A stretch of DNA of 64,000 bases, taken from the NCBI RefSeq assembly GCF_005876835.1, contig NZ_PPSW01000011.1:1-64000 (forward strand). Reading direction: 5' to 3'. The DNA is from Pseudoalteromonas phenolica. GTDB taxonomy: Bacteria > Pseudomonadota > Gammaproteobacteria > Enterobacterales > Alteromonadaceae. Positions 18,941 through 27,605 of this stretch are shown piece after piece (position 1 is the stretch's first letter; each line of letters begins with the position of its first letter). The notes under the pieces are model-generated. The model saw only the letters and a program-made list of their open reading frames with translations. It made no database searches and was not told the origin of the DNA. Position numbers and translations under genes: made by a program.

Positions 18941-20559
18941 GATGTTAATTCGCCTAATGGTAAAGAAATAACAAATCGAGTGCCATCGCTATAGTCTTCG
19001 TCTAGAGTAATAGAGCCATCTAAAGCCTGAGTAACTAGGTTGTAAACTAAGTGCATACCTAGACCACTGCCACCTTCACCTCGTTTGGTTGTTACAAATG
19101 GATCGAAGATTCTCTTTTTAATAGAGGTTGGTACACCACTACCATTATCCACATATGTAATCTCTAGGTTACTTCCCTTGCTTTGGGCACCAATTTTGAT
19201 CTGATTATTTTGCTCATCTTCAAAACCATGAATAAGAGAATTCGATATGAGTTGTTCGAATATTTGCTGAAGAGGGCCTGTCTTACTCGAAATAGTTAAA
19301 TTTTCCGGTAGGCTTAATTCAATCTCTGGTGACTTTATAGAAATCTCAGCATTCATTGCCATTAAGATATTACTTAGTAAAGACTTCACGTTAACGTCGG
19401 CGCTAATTTCAGTATCTTGACTCACTGCTACTCGCTTAAAGTTAGAGATAAGATCAGCGGCACGGTTTAAATTTCGATAGATAAGGTCAAGGTTTTCAAC
19501 CCCATCGTTAATAAATCTTTCTAGTTGTTTAGATGTGAGCGTTTTTTGCTCAAAGGCTGACTGTATATCAGCGAGCTTATCTCTTAAAAGCGTTGAACCT
19601 GTAACACCAAGGCCAATTGGCGTATTAACTTCATGGGCAACCCCCGCAACCATTTGACCCAAAGATGCCATTTTTTCGCTTTCGACAATCTGGTTTTGGT
19701 ATTGGTGCATGCGCTCTAAGGTATTTAGCAACTCTTGGTTTGCTTCACGAAGCGCGATGGTTCTTTGGTTTACTTTTTCTTCTAAGCTTTGGTTAAGTTG
19801 ATTAATTTCTTGTTTATCAGCTTCATGACGTTCAATTTGATTTTGTGTACGTGAAAGCATGATATTAAGGTTGTTTGAAAGGGTATTTAACTCTTCAATG
19901 TGACTGCTTGATGCTCGCGTGCTGTAATTATGATTTTTTGATACATCCTGCAGTAATAAAGATAAATCTTCAATTGGCGCGGCTATGCGCTTTTGAATAC
20001 TGCGAGCAACGAGAAGTACCAATAATAAGACAAATAAAGTCAGTAAAATATCAACTAAGATTTTGTTGTTGATGTACTTATTCAGCCTCTCAAGAGAGCC
20101 CCTAATATAAACATAACCCTCAATTTTCCCTTCATACTCAACGGGTTTTATTAGCTCTATATGATCGTCAGTGATGCGAGGTATTTTGAGTTCATCAATA
20201 CTGCCCACCTTTAACGGTACTGGAGGTGTTTTACTGGCATTATAGCTGGTAAAGAAAACGGGCTTTTTAGTGACGTCGTCTATGTCATAAATATGTATGT
20301 TTTTGACAAGCTCAACTTTACTAAATGACTTTAAACGTTTTTCTTCAGTTTTTCTGTCTTCGAAAATCAGCGTGATCTGCGCATTAAAAGCAATGATATC
20401 GGCTATCATGTCAAGCTTATTAATGATCAGCTGCTTTTGTTCTTTAACGTCAAGATAAGTAGAAATAGAAATAGACAGCGATAGGCATAGAGCTGTTACG
20501 AGCATAACTGCACTGATCAATACCTTTCTAATGCTTGTTTTTGTTATTTGTTTAGCCAT
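18937..20559 (-). CDS. Sensor histidine kinase with CHASE8-like periplasmic domain
   Basis: This 540-residue membrane kinase has transmembrane helices at about 12-34 and 168-186. They enclose a periplasmic domain of 130 residues whose start (LDMIADIIAFNAQITLIFEDRKTEEKRL in pieces) resembles CHASE8 sensors of YfiN-type proteins. A HAMP domain (about 187-240) and a long coiled coil (240-295) follow. The phosphoacceptor is His309 in AGVAHEVNTP, and the HATPase has Asn440, DNGSGVP and GGSGLGMHLV. There is no receiver or GGDEF domain. It is the first gene of a unit with the YfiR-like gene. arcA follows 107 bases after the yfiR stop, but no dedicated response regulator is adjacent. Confidence 0.88.
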   Translation of the reverse strand: MAKQITKTSIRKVLISAVMLVTALCLSLSISISTYLDVKEQKQLIINKLDMIADIIAFNAQITLIFEDRKTEEKRLKSFSKVELVKNIHIYDIDDVTKKPVFFTSYNASKTPPVPLKVGSIDELKIPRITDDHIELIKPVEYEGKIEGYVYIRGSLERLNKYINNKILVDILLTLFVLLLVLLVARSIQKRIAAPIEDLSLLLQDVSKNHNYSTRASSSHIEELNTLSNNLNIMLSRTQNQIERHEADKQEINQLNQSLEEKVNQRTIALREANQELLNTLERMHQYQNQIVESEKMASLGQMVAGVAHEVNTPIGLGVTGSTLLRDKLADIQSAFEQKTLTSKQLERFINDGVENLDLIYRNLNRAADLISNFKRVAVSQDTEISADVNVKSLLSNILMAMNAEISIKSPEIELSLPENLTISSKTGPLQQIFEQLISNSLIHGFEDEQNNQIKIGAQSKGSNLEITYVDNGSGVPTSIKKRIFDPFVTTKRGEGGSGLGMHLVYNLVTQALDGSITLDEDYSDGTRFVISLPLGELTS

Positions 20560-20832
20560 TCGCTAGCCTTTGCAACCTACATGCTTACCAATATGGTTTG
20601 AGTAGTAGACATAAACTTCAAATTTTTGAAAAGTTTACAAAAATAAAACGTTATTTATAACTTTAATAAACTTAGTGTAGCAAAGGGAAAAAATAAAAAT
20701 AACTAAAAATTGCGATGGAGCTTATGCTATTTTTCTCTAAGTTTGAATTAATTCATTCTTTGTTCTTAGAATTGAAAGTTGGGTTGTTTGGTTAAAAAAA
20801 TAGTCTGACAACTTATGAAAGTTTTGAGCAAG

Positions 20833-20866
20833 GGCCATTAAGCGTTAATAATGCTGAATGACCCAT
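20833..20866 (-). terminator. Imperfect hairpin downstream of rsmC; rest of this gap is empty
   Basis: The gap from 20560 to 20878 is AT-rich and holds no gene that I can see. On the minus strand GGGTCATTCAGC and GCTTAATGGCCC pair with one mismatch and one wobble around a 9-base loop, 13 bases past the rsmC stop. There is no T tract, so termination is uncertain. Confidence 0.35.
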
Positions 20867-20878
20867 TAAGTAAAATGG

Positions 20879-21916
20879 TTAAGATTTTTGTGCGTGGTAC
20901 ACCGCAAATTTATTATTTTTTGCAATGGTTTCATATTCGACAAACTGTGCTTCTAAGATTGGCTGATATTTTAAGAAGCTATTAGCAACTATGGTGAGCT
21001 TGCCTTTAGGTTTTAAGAATTGCTTAGAAAGTGCTAAAAAGTCTTCAGCAATTTGGTAATCTGTTGAAATACCCGTATGGAATGGCGGATTACTGATGAT
21101 TAAATCAAACTGACCAGACACAGCTTGCATGCCATCGCTCAAAATCACATTGCCTTCGAGGCTGTTTAGTTTTAGCGTCTGTTCGGTAGCATATACAGCT
21201 AAAGCACTGACATCTAAACAGTTCAGTCTCAATTCTGGTGTTTTTAGTCCTAGGTAAGTGGCGATAATCCCTGCACCACAGCCAAAATCTAGCACTTTGC
21301 CTTTATAAGGCACGGCAATTTGCTCGAGTAACAGACGAGTACCATCATCTAATTTACCGTGATTGAAAACGCCTGGCACACTTGCTACTTCAAAGCTCTG
21401 GTCGTTCACACTCACAGTGAATGTGGTTTGGTAACTGCTGATATCAAAACGCTCTATTAAAGTTAAATCAGCAAATTCAAACAATACACAGTGTTTTGCG
21501 CTTTCTAATTTATAAAATTCACCTGCAAAAGGTTTAAACTGCTTTTCAGCAGATTTAACGCCCCCTTTGTTGTCGCCAACAATTAAAACACGTGTTTTAG
21601 GTGAAGCGACGGCTCGGATATTATCGAGCATCATCAAGGCTTCTGGCTTTGATTTCGGATAGTAATAGATAATTAAATCTAGCTCTTCGAGAACAGGCAA
21701 ATTATGACCAACATGGCTAGTAGTGCCTTTATGTTTTTGTGAGTCTTGATGATCAGCAACGTTATAGCTAAAAGCATGAATATCGCTATTTGGGTTTAAT
21801 TGCTTTAACTCGCGAAGAAAGCCGTCGCGCATGGTGTTAATCATTAAAATGCGCTGACCTGTAAGTTCTTCTTCGTTGCGAAGAAGCAATAAACTTGGGT
21901 TTGCTAATCGACTCAT
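20879..21916 (-). CDS. rsmC: 16S rRNA (guanine1207-N2)-methyltransferase
   Basis: This 345-residue enzyme methylates G1207 of 16S rRNA using SAM. It has the two-lobe layout of RsmC: a degenerate N-terminal methyltransferase-like lobe (to about 170) and an active C-terminal lobe with VLDFGCGAGIIA as the SAM-binding loop and the NPPFH motif in LIISNPPFHTG that holds the target base. Length fits E. coli RsmC (343). RlmG, its 23S counterpart with the same layout, is also present in this window near 45 kb. Confidence 0.93.
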   Translation of the reverse strand: MSRLANPSLLLLRNEEELTGQRILMINTMRDGFLRELKQLNPNSDIHAFSYNVADHQDSQKHKGTTSHVGHNLPVLEELDLIIYYYPKSKPEALMMLDNIRAVASPKTRVLIVGDNKGGVKSAEKQFKPFAGEFYKLESAKHCVLFEFADLTLIERFDISSYQTTFTVSVNDQSFEVASVPGVFNHGKLDDGTRLLLEQIAVPYKGKVLDFGCGAGIIATYLGLKTPELRLNCLDVSALAVYATEQTLKLNSLEGNVILSDGMQAVSGQFDLIISNPPFHTGISTDYQIAEDFLALSKQFLKPKGKLTIVANSFLKYQPILEAQFVEYETIAKNNKFAVYHAQKS

Positions 21917-21984
21917 AAATACTCTATTTAAAATCTCTACTTAATTTTTCGCAAAGGCAAAACTATACCAATCCTAATTTCATT

Positions 21985-22016
21985 AAGATAAAAGAGCCAT
22001 CAGGCTCTTTTATCTA
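21985..22016. terminator. Bidirectional hairpin terminator between trmB and rsmC
   Basis: AGATAAAAGAGCC and GGCTCTTTTATCT pair fully around an ATCA loop, with T-rich runs on both strands. It lies 35 bases after the trmB stop on the minus strand. Confidence 0.82.
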
Positions 22017-22050
22017 ACTAAAAAATAACTGTAAAAGTTAGAATTAAATT

Positions 22051-22776
22051 TTAGTTGCCACGCTTGAACATTAAATCCCAAACGCCGTGACCTAGGCGAT
22101 GGCCGCGCTGTTCAAACTTAGTCAGTGGGCGATTGTCTGGACGAGGCACGTAATCTTGTGTCTCAGAGATATTTTCGTAACCAGGTGCTGCAGTCATTAC
22201 TTCTAGCATATGCTCTGCGTAGTTTTCCCAGTCAGTAGCCATGTGGAATACGCCGCCAATTTTTAGCTTTTGGCGAAGGCTTTCAACAAACTCTGGCTGC
22301 ACAATACGGCGCTTGTGGTGGCGCTTCTTGTGCCAAGGATCAGGGAAGAATAACTGCATGGTTGTTAGGCTGCCATCAGCGATGCAATCAGCAAGCACTT
22401 CAACAGCGTCATGTTCAAATACGCGAAGGTTCGTTAAACCCGCTTCGTCGGCTTCCATTAAGCATGCACCAACACCCGGGCGGTGTACTTCAATACCGAT
22501 GAAGTTTAAATGCGGCGCGTTCTTAGCCATTTCAACTAACGATTTACCCATGCCAAAACCGATTTCAAGTACGACATCGTTGTCGTTGCCGAATACTTGA
22601 GAGAAATCTAGTAAGCCTTGGCTATGCTCTAAGCCCATGCTTGACCAACATTTTTCAATGGCAGCAGCTTGTCCTTTTGTTAAACGGCCTTCGCGCTTTA
22701 CAAAACTACGGACTTTGCGGATGTATTTACCTTCATTTAGAGCTTCTTCTAAATTGGCTTTACTCGATTCGTTCAT
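22051..22776 (-). CDS. trmB: tRNA (guanine46-N7)-methyltransferase
   Basis: This 241-residue enzyme makes m7G46 in tRNA. The SAM loop is [14 protein letters not shown], and the catalytic and tRNA-binding motif is [15 protein letters not shown]. The start is taken at ATG 22776, which gives the length of E. coli TrmB (239); an ATG 60 bases upstream would add a 20-residue leader without family support. It is divergent from mutY, an arrangement shared with E. coli. Confidence 0.94.
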   Translation of the reverse strand: MNESSKANLEEALNEGKYIRKVRSFVKREGRLTKGQAAAIEKCWSSMGLEHSQGLLDFSQVFGNDNDVVLEIGFGMGKSLVEMAKNAPHLNFIGIEVHRPGVGACLMEADEAGLTNLRVFEHDAVEVLADCIADGSLTTMQLFFPDPWHKKRHHKRRIVQPEFVESLRQKLKIGGVFHMATDWENYAEHMLEVMTAAPGYENISETQDYVPRPDNRPLTKFEQRGHRLGHGVWDLMFKRGN

Positions 22777-22901
22777 AATCAATTCTGTGCTGTAAAAATG
22801 GGCGCATATTATCCCTGTTCCACGGCCGAAGTACAATACTTGACTGGATATAAAAGGCCTCTACACTGTGCGCCGAGTAAAGTAATCATAGTCGTGGTGA
22901 T

Positions 22902-23960
22902 ATGCAGGTTTCAAAACAGCAAGCTAAATGGTTTGCCGAGCAAATAGTAGAGTGGTACCACCTTCATGGTCGTAAGACCTTACCTTGGCAATTGGGCAAA
23001 ACGCCTTACAAGGTTTGGGTGTCGGAAGTGATGTTGCAGCAAACACAAGTTGTTACTGTGATCCCTTATTTTGAGCGTTTTATGGCGCGCTTTCCGACGA
23101 TTGTCGATTTAGCTGATGCACCAGAAGATGAAGTGCTGCACCACTGGACGGGGCTTGGTTATTACGCCCGAGCTCGTAATTTACATAAAACAGCGAAAAT
23201 TGTGCGTGACCAATATGCGGGTAAGTTTCCTGAAACCTTTGAACAAGTTGTTGACTTACCTGGGATAGGCCGCTCGACTGCAGGGGCGATTTTGTCGCTT
23301 TCATTAGGTCAGCCGCATCCGATTTTAGATGGTAATGTAAAGCGTGTTCTAGCTCGATTCTTTATGGTTGAAGGCTGGTACGGGGTTAAAAAAGTAGAAA
23401 ATTTACTATGGTCCTTAAGCGATACCATCACGCCAAAAGACAATGTCACTGAATTTAACCAAGCCATGATGGATTTAGGTGCCAGTCTTTGCTCGCGTAG
23501 TAATTTTAACTGCGAAGCGTGTCCGTTAATGAGTCAGTGTCAAGCCTATGCAAACAACCAAGTTAAAGCTTTCCCGAATTCTAAGCCGAAGAAAGAAAAA
23601 CCAAAAAAGCAGGCGTATCATTTGATAATTAACGCAGATAACAAGGTGCTAATGGAAAAGCGCCCAAGCTCGGGCATTTGGGGCGGTTTGTTTGGCTTCT
23701 TTGAGTTTGAGTCATTACAAGAAGTAGATAATTTTATTGCTCAGCAGGGGCTTAAAGGAAAAGTACAATCTCTAGAATCGTTTGTGCATATTTTTACTCA
23801 CTTTGAACTGACGATACATCCGCAAATTTTAAAGTTAGATACTATTCCAGATTGTGTTCATGACAATCCGCTTATCTGGTTTGACTTAGCAGAGCATCCA
23901 GAGGTTGGGCTTGCAGCACCAACGAAAAAGTTAGTTAAACTCCTAGACACAATGGGGTAG
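22902..23960 (+). CDS. mutY: A/G-specific adenine DNA glycosylase
   Basis: This 352-residue glycosylase removes adenine mispaired with 8-oxoguanine. The helix-hairpin-helix is [12 protein letters not shown] (119-130), the catalytic residues are Glu42 and Asp143 ([10 protein letters not shown]), and Cys197, Cys204, Cys207 and Cys213 form the C-x6-C-x2-C-x5-C iron-sulfur site. The C-terminal NUDIX-like domain (about 230-350) recognises 8-oxoG. yggX follows 40 bases later, as in E. coli. Confidence 0.96.
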   Translation: MQVSKQQAKWFAEQIVEWYHLHGRKTLPWQLGKTPYKVWVSEVMLQQTQVVTVIPYFERFMARFPTIVDLADAPEDEVLHHWTGLGYYARARNLHKTAKIVRDQYAGKFPETFEQVVDLPGIGRSTAGAILSLSLGQPHPILDGNVKRVLARFFMVEGWYGVKKVENLLWSLSDTITPKDNVTEFNQAMMDLGASLCSRSNFNCEACPLMSQCQAYANNQVKAFPNSKPKKEKPKKQAYHLIINADNKVLMEKRPSSGIWGGLFGFFEFESLQEVDNFIAQQGLKGKVQSLESFVHIFTHFELTIHPQILKLDTIPDCVHDNPLIWFDLAEHPEVGLAAPTKKLVKLLDTMG

Positions 23961-24000
23961 ACTAACGTCATTAATCGAGCATTTAATTAGGTGATGAACT

Positions 24001-24273
24001 ATGGCACGCACAGTGTTTTGTCAGAAATTACAAAAAGAGGCTGAAGGCCTTGCTTTTCAACTTTACCCTGGTGAAGTGGGTGAAAAGATTTTCAATAATA
24101 TCTCTAAAGAAGCTTGGCAACAGTGGCAGCATAAGCAAACTATGCTGATCAATGAAAAGCACCTAAACATGATGGACCCAGATCACCGTCAGTTGCTTGA
24201 AGAGCAAATGGTTGGTTTCTTATTTGAGGGTAAAGAAGTAGAAATCGAAGGCTATCGTCCGCCGGAGAAATAA
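24001..24273 (+). CDS. yggX: Fe(II)-trafficking / oxidative damage protection protein YggX
   Basis: This 90-residue protein matches YggX: it starts with [10 protein letters not shown], with conserved Cys7, and contains [21 protein letters not shown] in segments and [11 protein letters not shown]. It protects iron-sulfur enzymes from oxidants and may traffic iron. Its neighbour mutY carries a [4Fe-4S] cluster and is an oxidative-damage enzyme, so the pair fits. A strong terminator follows. Confidence 0.95.
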   Translation: MARTVFCQKLQKEAEGLAFQLYPGEVGEKIFNNISKEAWQQWQHKQTMLINEKHLNMMDPDHRQLLEEQMVGFLFEGKEVEIEGYRPPEK

Positions 24274-24296
24274 TCTTCTTAATTTTTATCTCAATT

Positions 24297-24334
24297 TAAA
24301 AAGCCCCGCAAACTCTAGTTTGCGGGGCTTTTAT
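24297..24334. terminator. Terminator between yggX and serA
   Basis: AAAAAGCCCCGCAAACT and AGTTTGCGGGGCTTTT form a long perfect stem with T and A runs on both sides. Confidence 0.92.
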
Positions 24335-24364
24335 TTGTTTCTTACTTTTCGGTGCTATTTGCGA

Positions 24365-25594
24365 TTAGTGAAGAATACGCGCTCTGATAGTACCTTCAAC
24401 TGCGCTAAGCTCTTTCAGCGCTACTTCAGAATGGTCGGTATCTACATCAATAACAACATAACCAATTTTGTCGTCGGTTTGTAGGTACTGAGCTGCAATG
24501 TTGATGCCGTGCTGAGCAAATGCCTGGTTAATTTGCGTAAGTACACCCGGGCGGTTGACGTGAACGTGTAATAAGCGGCTACGATTCGCAAGCTCAGGTA
24601 GCGATACTTCAGGGAAGTTTACCGCACTTAATGTAGAGCCATTATCTGAGTATTTAGCCAGTTTACCCGCGACTTCAATACCAATATTCTCTTGTGCTTC
24701 TTGTGTCGAACCACCAACGTGTGGGGTTAAGATCACGTTATCAAATTCGCGAAGTGGAGAAACAAACTCTTCATCGTTAGATTTTGGCTCTACTGGGAAT
24801 ACGTCGATTGCAGCACCTGATAGCTTTTTATCTCTAAGAGATTCTGATAGTGCATCGATATCGACCACTGTACCGCGAGAAGCATTAATTAAAATCGCAC
24901 CTTGCTTCATCACTTCAAGCTCAGCCATGCCGATTAGGTTTTTAGTCGATGGTGTTTCTGGTACGTGCAAACTTACTACATCGGCGCGCTGTAAAAGTTG
25001 TGTTAGGTTTTGAATTTGTTGTGCGTTACCTAGCGTTAGTTTGTCTTCAATGTCGTAAAATTCAACTTTCATACCGATGTTTTCGGCCATAATACCAAGT
25101 TGAGTGCCGATGTGACCGTAACCAATAATACCTAAGGTTTTACCACGGGCTTCATAAGAGCCAATTGCTGATTTGAACCACTCACCACGGTGAGCCATAG
25201 CGTTACGCTGCGGAATACCACGTAGTAATAAAAGAATTTCGCCTAATACGAGCTCTGCTACTGAGCGTGTATTTGAGAATGGCGCGTTAAATACCGCAAT
25301 ACCACGCTCTTTAGTCGCTTGCAGATCAACTTGGTTTGTACCGATACAAAAACAGCCTACCGCAACTAGTTTTTCTGCAGCATCAATAACGCGTTGGTTT
25401 AAGTGAGTACGCGAGCGAATACCCACAAAATGAACGTCTGAAATACGTTCCATGAGTTCATCTTCAGGTAAGGAAGTCTTAACATAATCAATGTTGCTAT
25501 ACCCATTGCGCTTTAGGGTTTCAACTGCGCTTTGGTGTACGCCCTCTAACAACAGTATTTTGATCTTTTCTTTTGCTAAAGAAACCTTACTCAT
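24365..25594 (-). CDS. serA: D-3-phosphoglycerate dehydrogenase
   Basis: This 409-residue enzyme makes 3-phosphohydroxypyruvate, the first step of serine synthesis. It contains the NAD loop GIIGYGHIGTQLG, the catalytic Arg in NASRGTVVD, Glu in DVFPVEP and His in LTPHVGGST. A C-terminal ACT domain (about 335-409) for serine feedback carries HVNRPGVL and INIAAQYLQT. Length equals E. coli SerA (410). rpiA lies 9 bases upstream, and the serA-rpiA-5-FCL cluster is conserved with enterics. Confidence 0.95.
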   Translation of the reverse strand: MSKVSLAKEKIKILLLEGVHQSAVETLKRNGYSNIDYVKTSLPEDELMERISDVHFVGIRSRTHLNQRVIDAAEKLVAVGCFCIGTNQVDLQATKERGIAVFNAPFSNTRSVAELVLGEILLLLRGIPQRNAMAHRGEWFKSAIGSYEARGKTLGIIGYGHIGTQLGIMAENIGMKVEFYDIEDKLTLGNAQQIQNLTQLLQRADVVSLHVPETPSTKNLIGMAELEVMKQGAILINASRGTVVDIDALSESLRDKKLSGAAIDVFPVEPKSNDEEFVSPLREFDNVILTPHVGGSTQEAQENIGIEVAGKLAKYSDNGSTLSAVNFPEVSLPELANRSRLLHVHVNRPGVLTQINQAFAQHGINIAAQYLQTDDKIGYVVIDVDTDHSEVALKELSAVEGTIRARILH

Positions 25595-25603
25595 GACTCA
25601 TTC

Positions 25604-26260
25604 CTATTTTACAATTTTAGGACCTTCTGGTGTCCCTGTGATAACGATGTCTGCGCCGCGTTCAGCAAATAAGCCGTTGGTAACTACGCCGACGATTTGG
25701 TTAATTTGTTGTTCAAGCTGCTTTGCATCGTTGATCTCTAAACCGTGAACATCCAAGATCACGTTACCGTTGTCAGTGATCACGCCCTGACGGTAAACCG
25801 GATCGCCACCTAGTTTAAGAAGTTCTCTTGCCACATAACTGCGTGCCATAGGGATCACTTCAACCGGTAGTGGGAATGCACCCAAGGTTTCTACATGTTT
25901 GGTGTTATCAACAATACAAATAAACTTATCAGCTACTGCCGCTACGATTTTTTCACGGGTTAATGCTGCGCCACCGCCTTTGATCATGTCATTTTGTGCA
26001 TTGATCTCATCAGCGCCGTCAACATACACGTCTAGCTTAGCCACATCGTTTAACTCGTAAACTTCAATGCCTAGTGCTTTTAACTTTTCAGTAGAAGCTT
26101 CAGAGCTAGATACCGCGCCTTTAATGTCATCTTTAATGCTGCCTAACGCATCAATAAAATGATTTACCGTAGAGCCTGTACCAACACCTACAATAGTGCC
26201 TTCTTCTACAAACTCTAGTGCAGCCCACGCCGCTGCTTTTTTCATTTCGTCTTGAGTCAT
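25604..26260 (-). CDS. rpiA: Ribose-5-phosphate isomerase A
   Basis: This 218-residue enzyme interconverts ribose 5-phosphate and ribulose 5-phosphate. The phosphate-binding loop is [15 protein letters not shown], and the active-site segments DGADEIN and [12 protein letters not shown] are intact. The ATG at 26260 has GGAACTGAA before it and gives the family length; the TTG 33 bases upstream is not needed. It is probably co-transcribed with serA. Confidence 0.95.
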   Translation of the reverse strand: MTQDEMKKAAAWAALEFVEEGTIVGVGTGSTVNHFIDALGSIKDDIKGAVSSSEASTEKLKALGIEVYELNDVAKLDVYVDGADEINAQNDMIKGGGAALTREKIVAAVADKFICIVDNTKHVETLGAFPLPVEVIPMARSYVARELLKLGGDPVYRQGVITDNGNVILDVHGLEINDAKQLEQQINQIVGVVTNGLFAERGADIVITGTPEGPKIVK

Positions 26261-26352
26261 TTCAGTTCCAAGGTTGTTGTCAAAAGTTGTCAACGCAAGT
26301 ATACCGAAATCGTAGGCAAAGTGACGTGTTTTAAGCGTTTAACGTTGAAGTT

Positions 26353-26958
26353 TTACCACTGGTAAAACTTCGTCGGTGTTAAAATCTGCTGTAAGGGCAC
26401 ATCCCATGCTTCTATTGGTAAGCTTTCTACTTTCTGACAATCATGAGCAAGGCCAATTAACTTAGGCTTTTCACGTTGCTCAGCATAGTGCTTTGCCAAT
26501 GTTCTATCGTAGTAGCCGCCGCCCATTCCGAGTCGATTACCTTGCTCATCAAATGCAACTAAGGGCATTAGCAAAATATCTAATTCTGGAAGTGGGCAAA
26601 TTTGGCTGCAATTCAGCTTAGGTTCCAAGATAGCATAGCGATTCGCCACCATGGGTGAGTTTTCTTCATATTGCTGAAACAGCAATGAGGTGCCGTTGAA
26701 AGGGTGAATTATAGGTAGGTAAACTTGATGTTTTTTAACTCTAAGCTCTTGAATTAGCTTGCTTGTTTTGAGTTCGCCATCATTGCTTAGATAAAGCCCT
26801 ATTTTGGCCCTTTTAGGGACTTTTATATGTTGATAAAAATTAATAGTTAAATTTTCTTCAGCTTGTTTTTGAAATGATGGAGTTAGATTTCTTCTAGCTT
26901 TGCGTACTTTTTTTCTGATTTCAGTACGCGATATTTTTGAATCGTGAATTTTACTCAT
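26353..26958 (-). CDS. fau: 5-formyltetrahydrofolate cyclo-ligase
   Basis: This 201-residue enzyme converts 5-formyl-THF to 5,10-methenyl-THF using ATP. The basic N-terminus (KVRKARRNL) and the signature GMGGGYYDRTLA at about 147-158 are typical of the 5-FTHF cyclo-ligase family. In E. coli the same gene sits between the 6S RNA and serA. Here the upstream neighbour is instead an unrecognised membrane protein gene, one base away. Confidence 0.9.
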   Translation of the reverse strand: MSKIHDSKISRTEIRKKVRKARRNLTPSFQKQAEENLTINFYQHIKVPKRAKIGLYLSNDGELKTSKLIQELRVKKHQVYLPIIHPFNGTSLLFQQYEENSPMVANRYAILEPKLNCSQICPLPELDILLMPLVAFDEQGNRLGMGGGYYDRTLAKHYAEQREKPKLIGLAHDCQKVESLPIEAWDVPLQQILTPTKFYQW

Positions 26959-26959
26959 A

Positions 26960-27499
26960 TTAAAAGGCGACTAGTTCAGGGAAAGCAAGTGCGATGGCTA
27001 ATATGATCAACAGAATGATGAGTACAATACCAAGACCATATTGCACTTTTTTACTGCGTTTAGGGGGTGGATCAAGCTCAAGTTCATCAAATAGGTCGTC
27101 TTCTTGCCAATCATCATCGACTTTATTTTCTTTCACGATCTCTTGTGAAGGTAAACGTTGCTCTAATTCTTCTAGACGTTCTTCGATTCGAATAAGGCTA
27201 GAAGTAATGTAATCAAGGGCTTCTAGAATGCGTTCATCTTTAGAGTTTTGAATTGAACTGGCGCTATTTGCATTGCTCTGGGCTGATTGCAGCTTGGCAT
27301 GCAAACCGAAGCTGGCCAATAACTTTACTTGTTTAAGGCATTTGGCTTTTTCGGTGGGGGCAAATAAAGATTTGCCTTGCGTAAACGCTGTGATTTTTTG
27401 CGGCGTTGTTTTAAGTTTTAAGCTGAGCTGCTCGATGGCGGCTGATTCACTCACGCTGCTATCGAAGCCGGCAAATACAACACGGTATTTGTCAGTCAT
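26960..27499 (-). CDS. Uncharacterised tail-anchored membrane protein
   Basis: I do not recognise this 179-residue protein. Start ATG 27499 has AAGGA 7 bases upstream; an earlier ATG at 27553 would add 18 residues. Residues 1-70 look like a small globular domain (KYRVVFAGFDSSV opening, ITAFTQGKSLFAP, LASFGLHAKLQ), similar in pattern to short alpha/beta domains found in gammaproteobacterial membrane proteins. A predicted coiled coil spans about 90-118 (RIEERLEELEQRL). An acidic linker (VDDDWQEDDLFDELELD) precedes a basic patch and a single hydrophobic helix (about 154-176) at the very C-terminus. It is upstream of and probably co-transcribed with the cyclo-ligase gene. Confidence 0.75.
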   Translation of the reverse strand: MTDKYRVVFAGFDSSVSESAAIEQLSLKLKTTPQKITAFTQGKSLFAPTEKAKCLKQVKLLASFGLHAKLQSAQSNANSASSIQNSKDERILEALDYITSSLIRIEERLEELEQRLPSQEIVKENKVDDDWQEDDLFDELELDPPPKRSKKVQYGLGIVLIILLIILAIALAFPELVAF

Positions 27500-27605
27500 G
27501 GAAACATCCTTAAATTCGCTAATGCTTTGAGTATACCCAAATTTTAAAGACATGCGAATGAAGGTATGGCCTTATAAGCAAGATATAAGGCCATGGAATA
27601 AGTTT

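Noticed and set aside
22241..22600. 119-residue open frame antisense to trmB
   Set aside because: It lies fully inside trmB on the other strand, has no ribosome-binding site and has a low-complexity Ser/Thr composition typical of antisense frames.
27500..27605. 6S RNA next to the 5-formyl-THF cyclo-ligase gene, as in enterics
   Set aside because: The interval upstream of the cyclo-ligase is filled by a protein gene, and the remaining gap is only about 100 bases with no 6S-like closed bubble.
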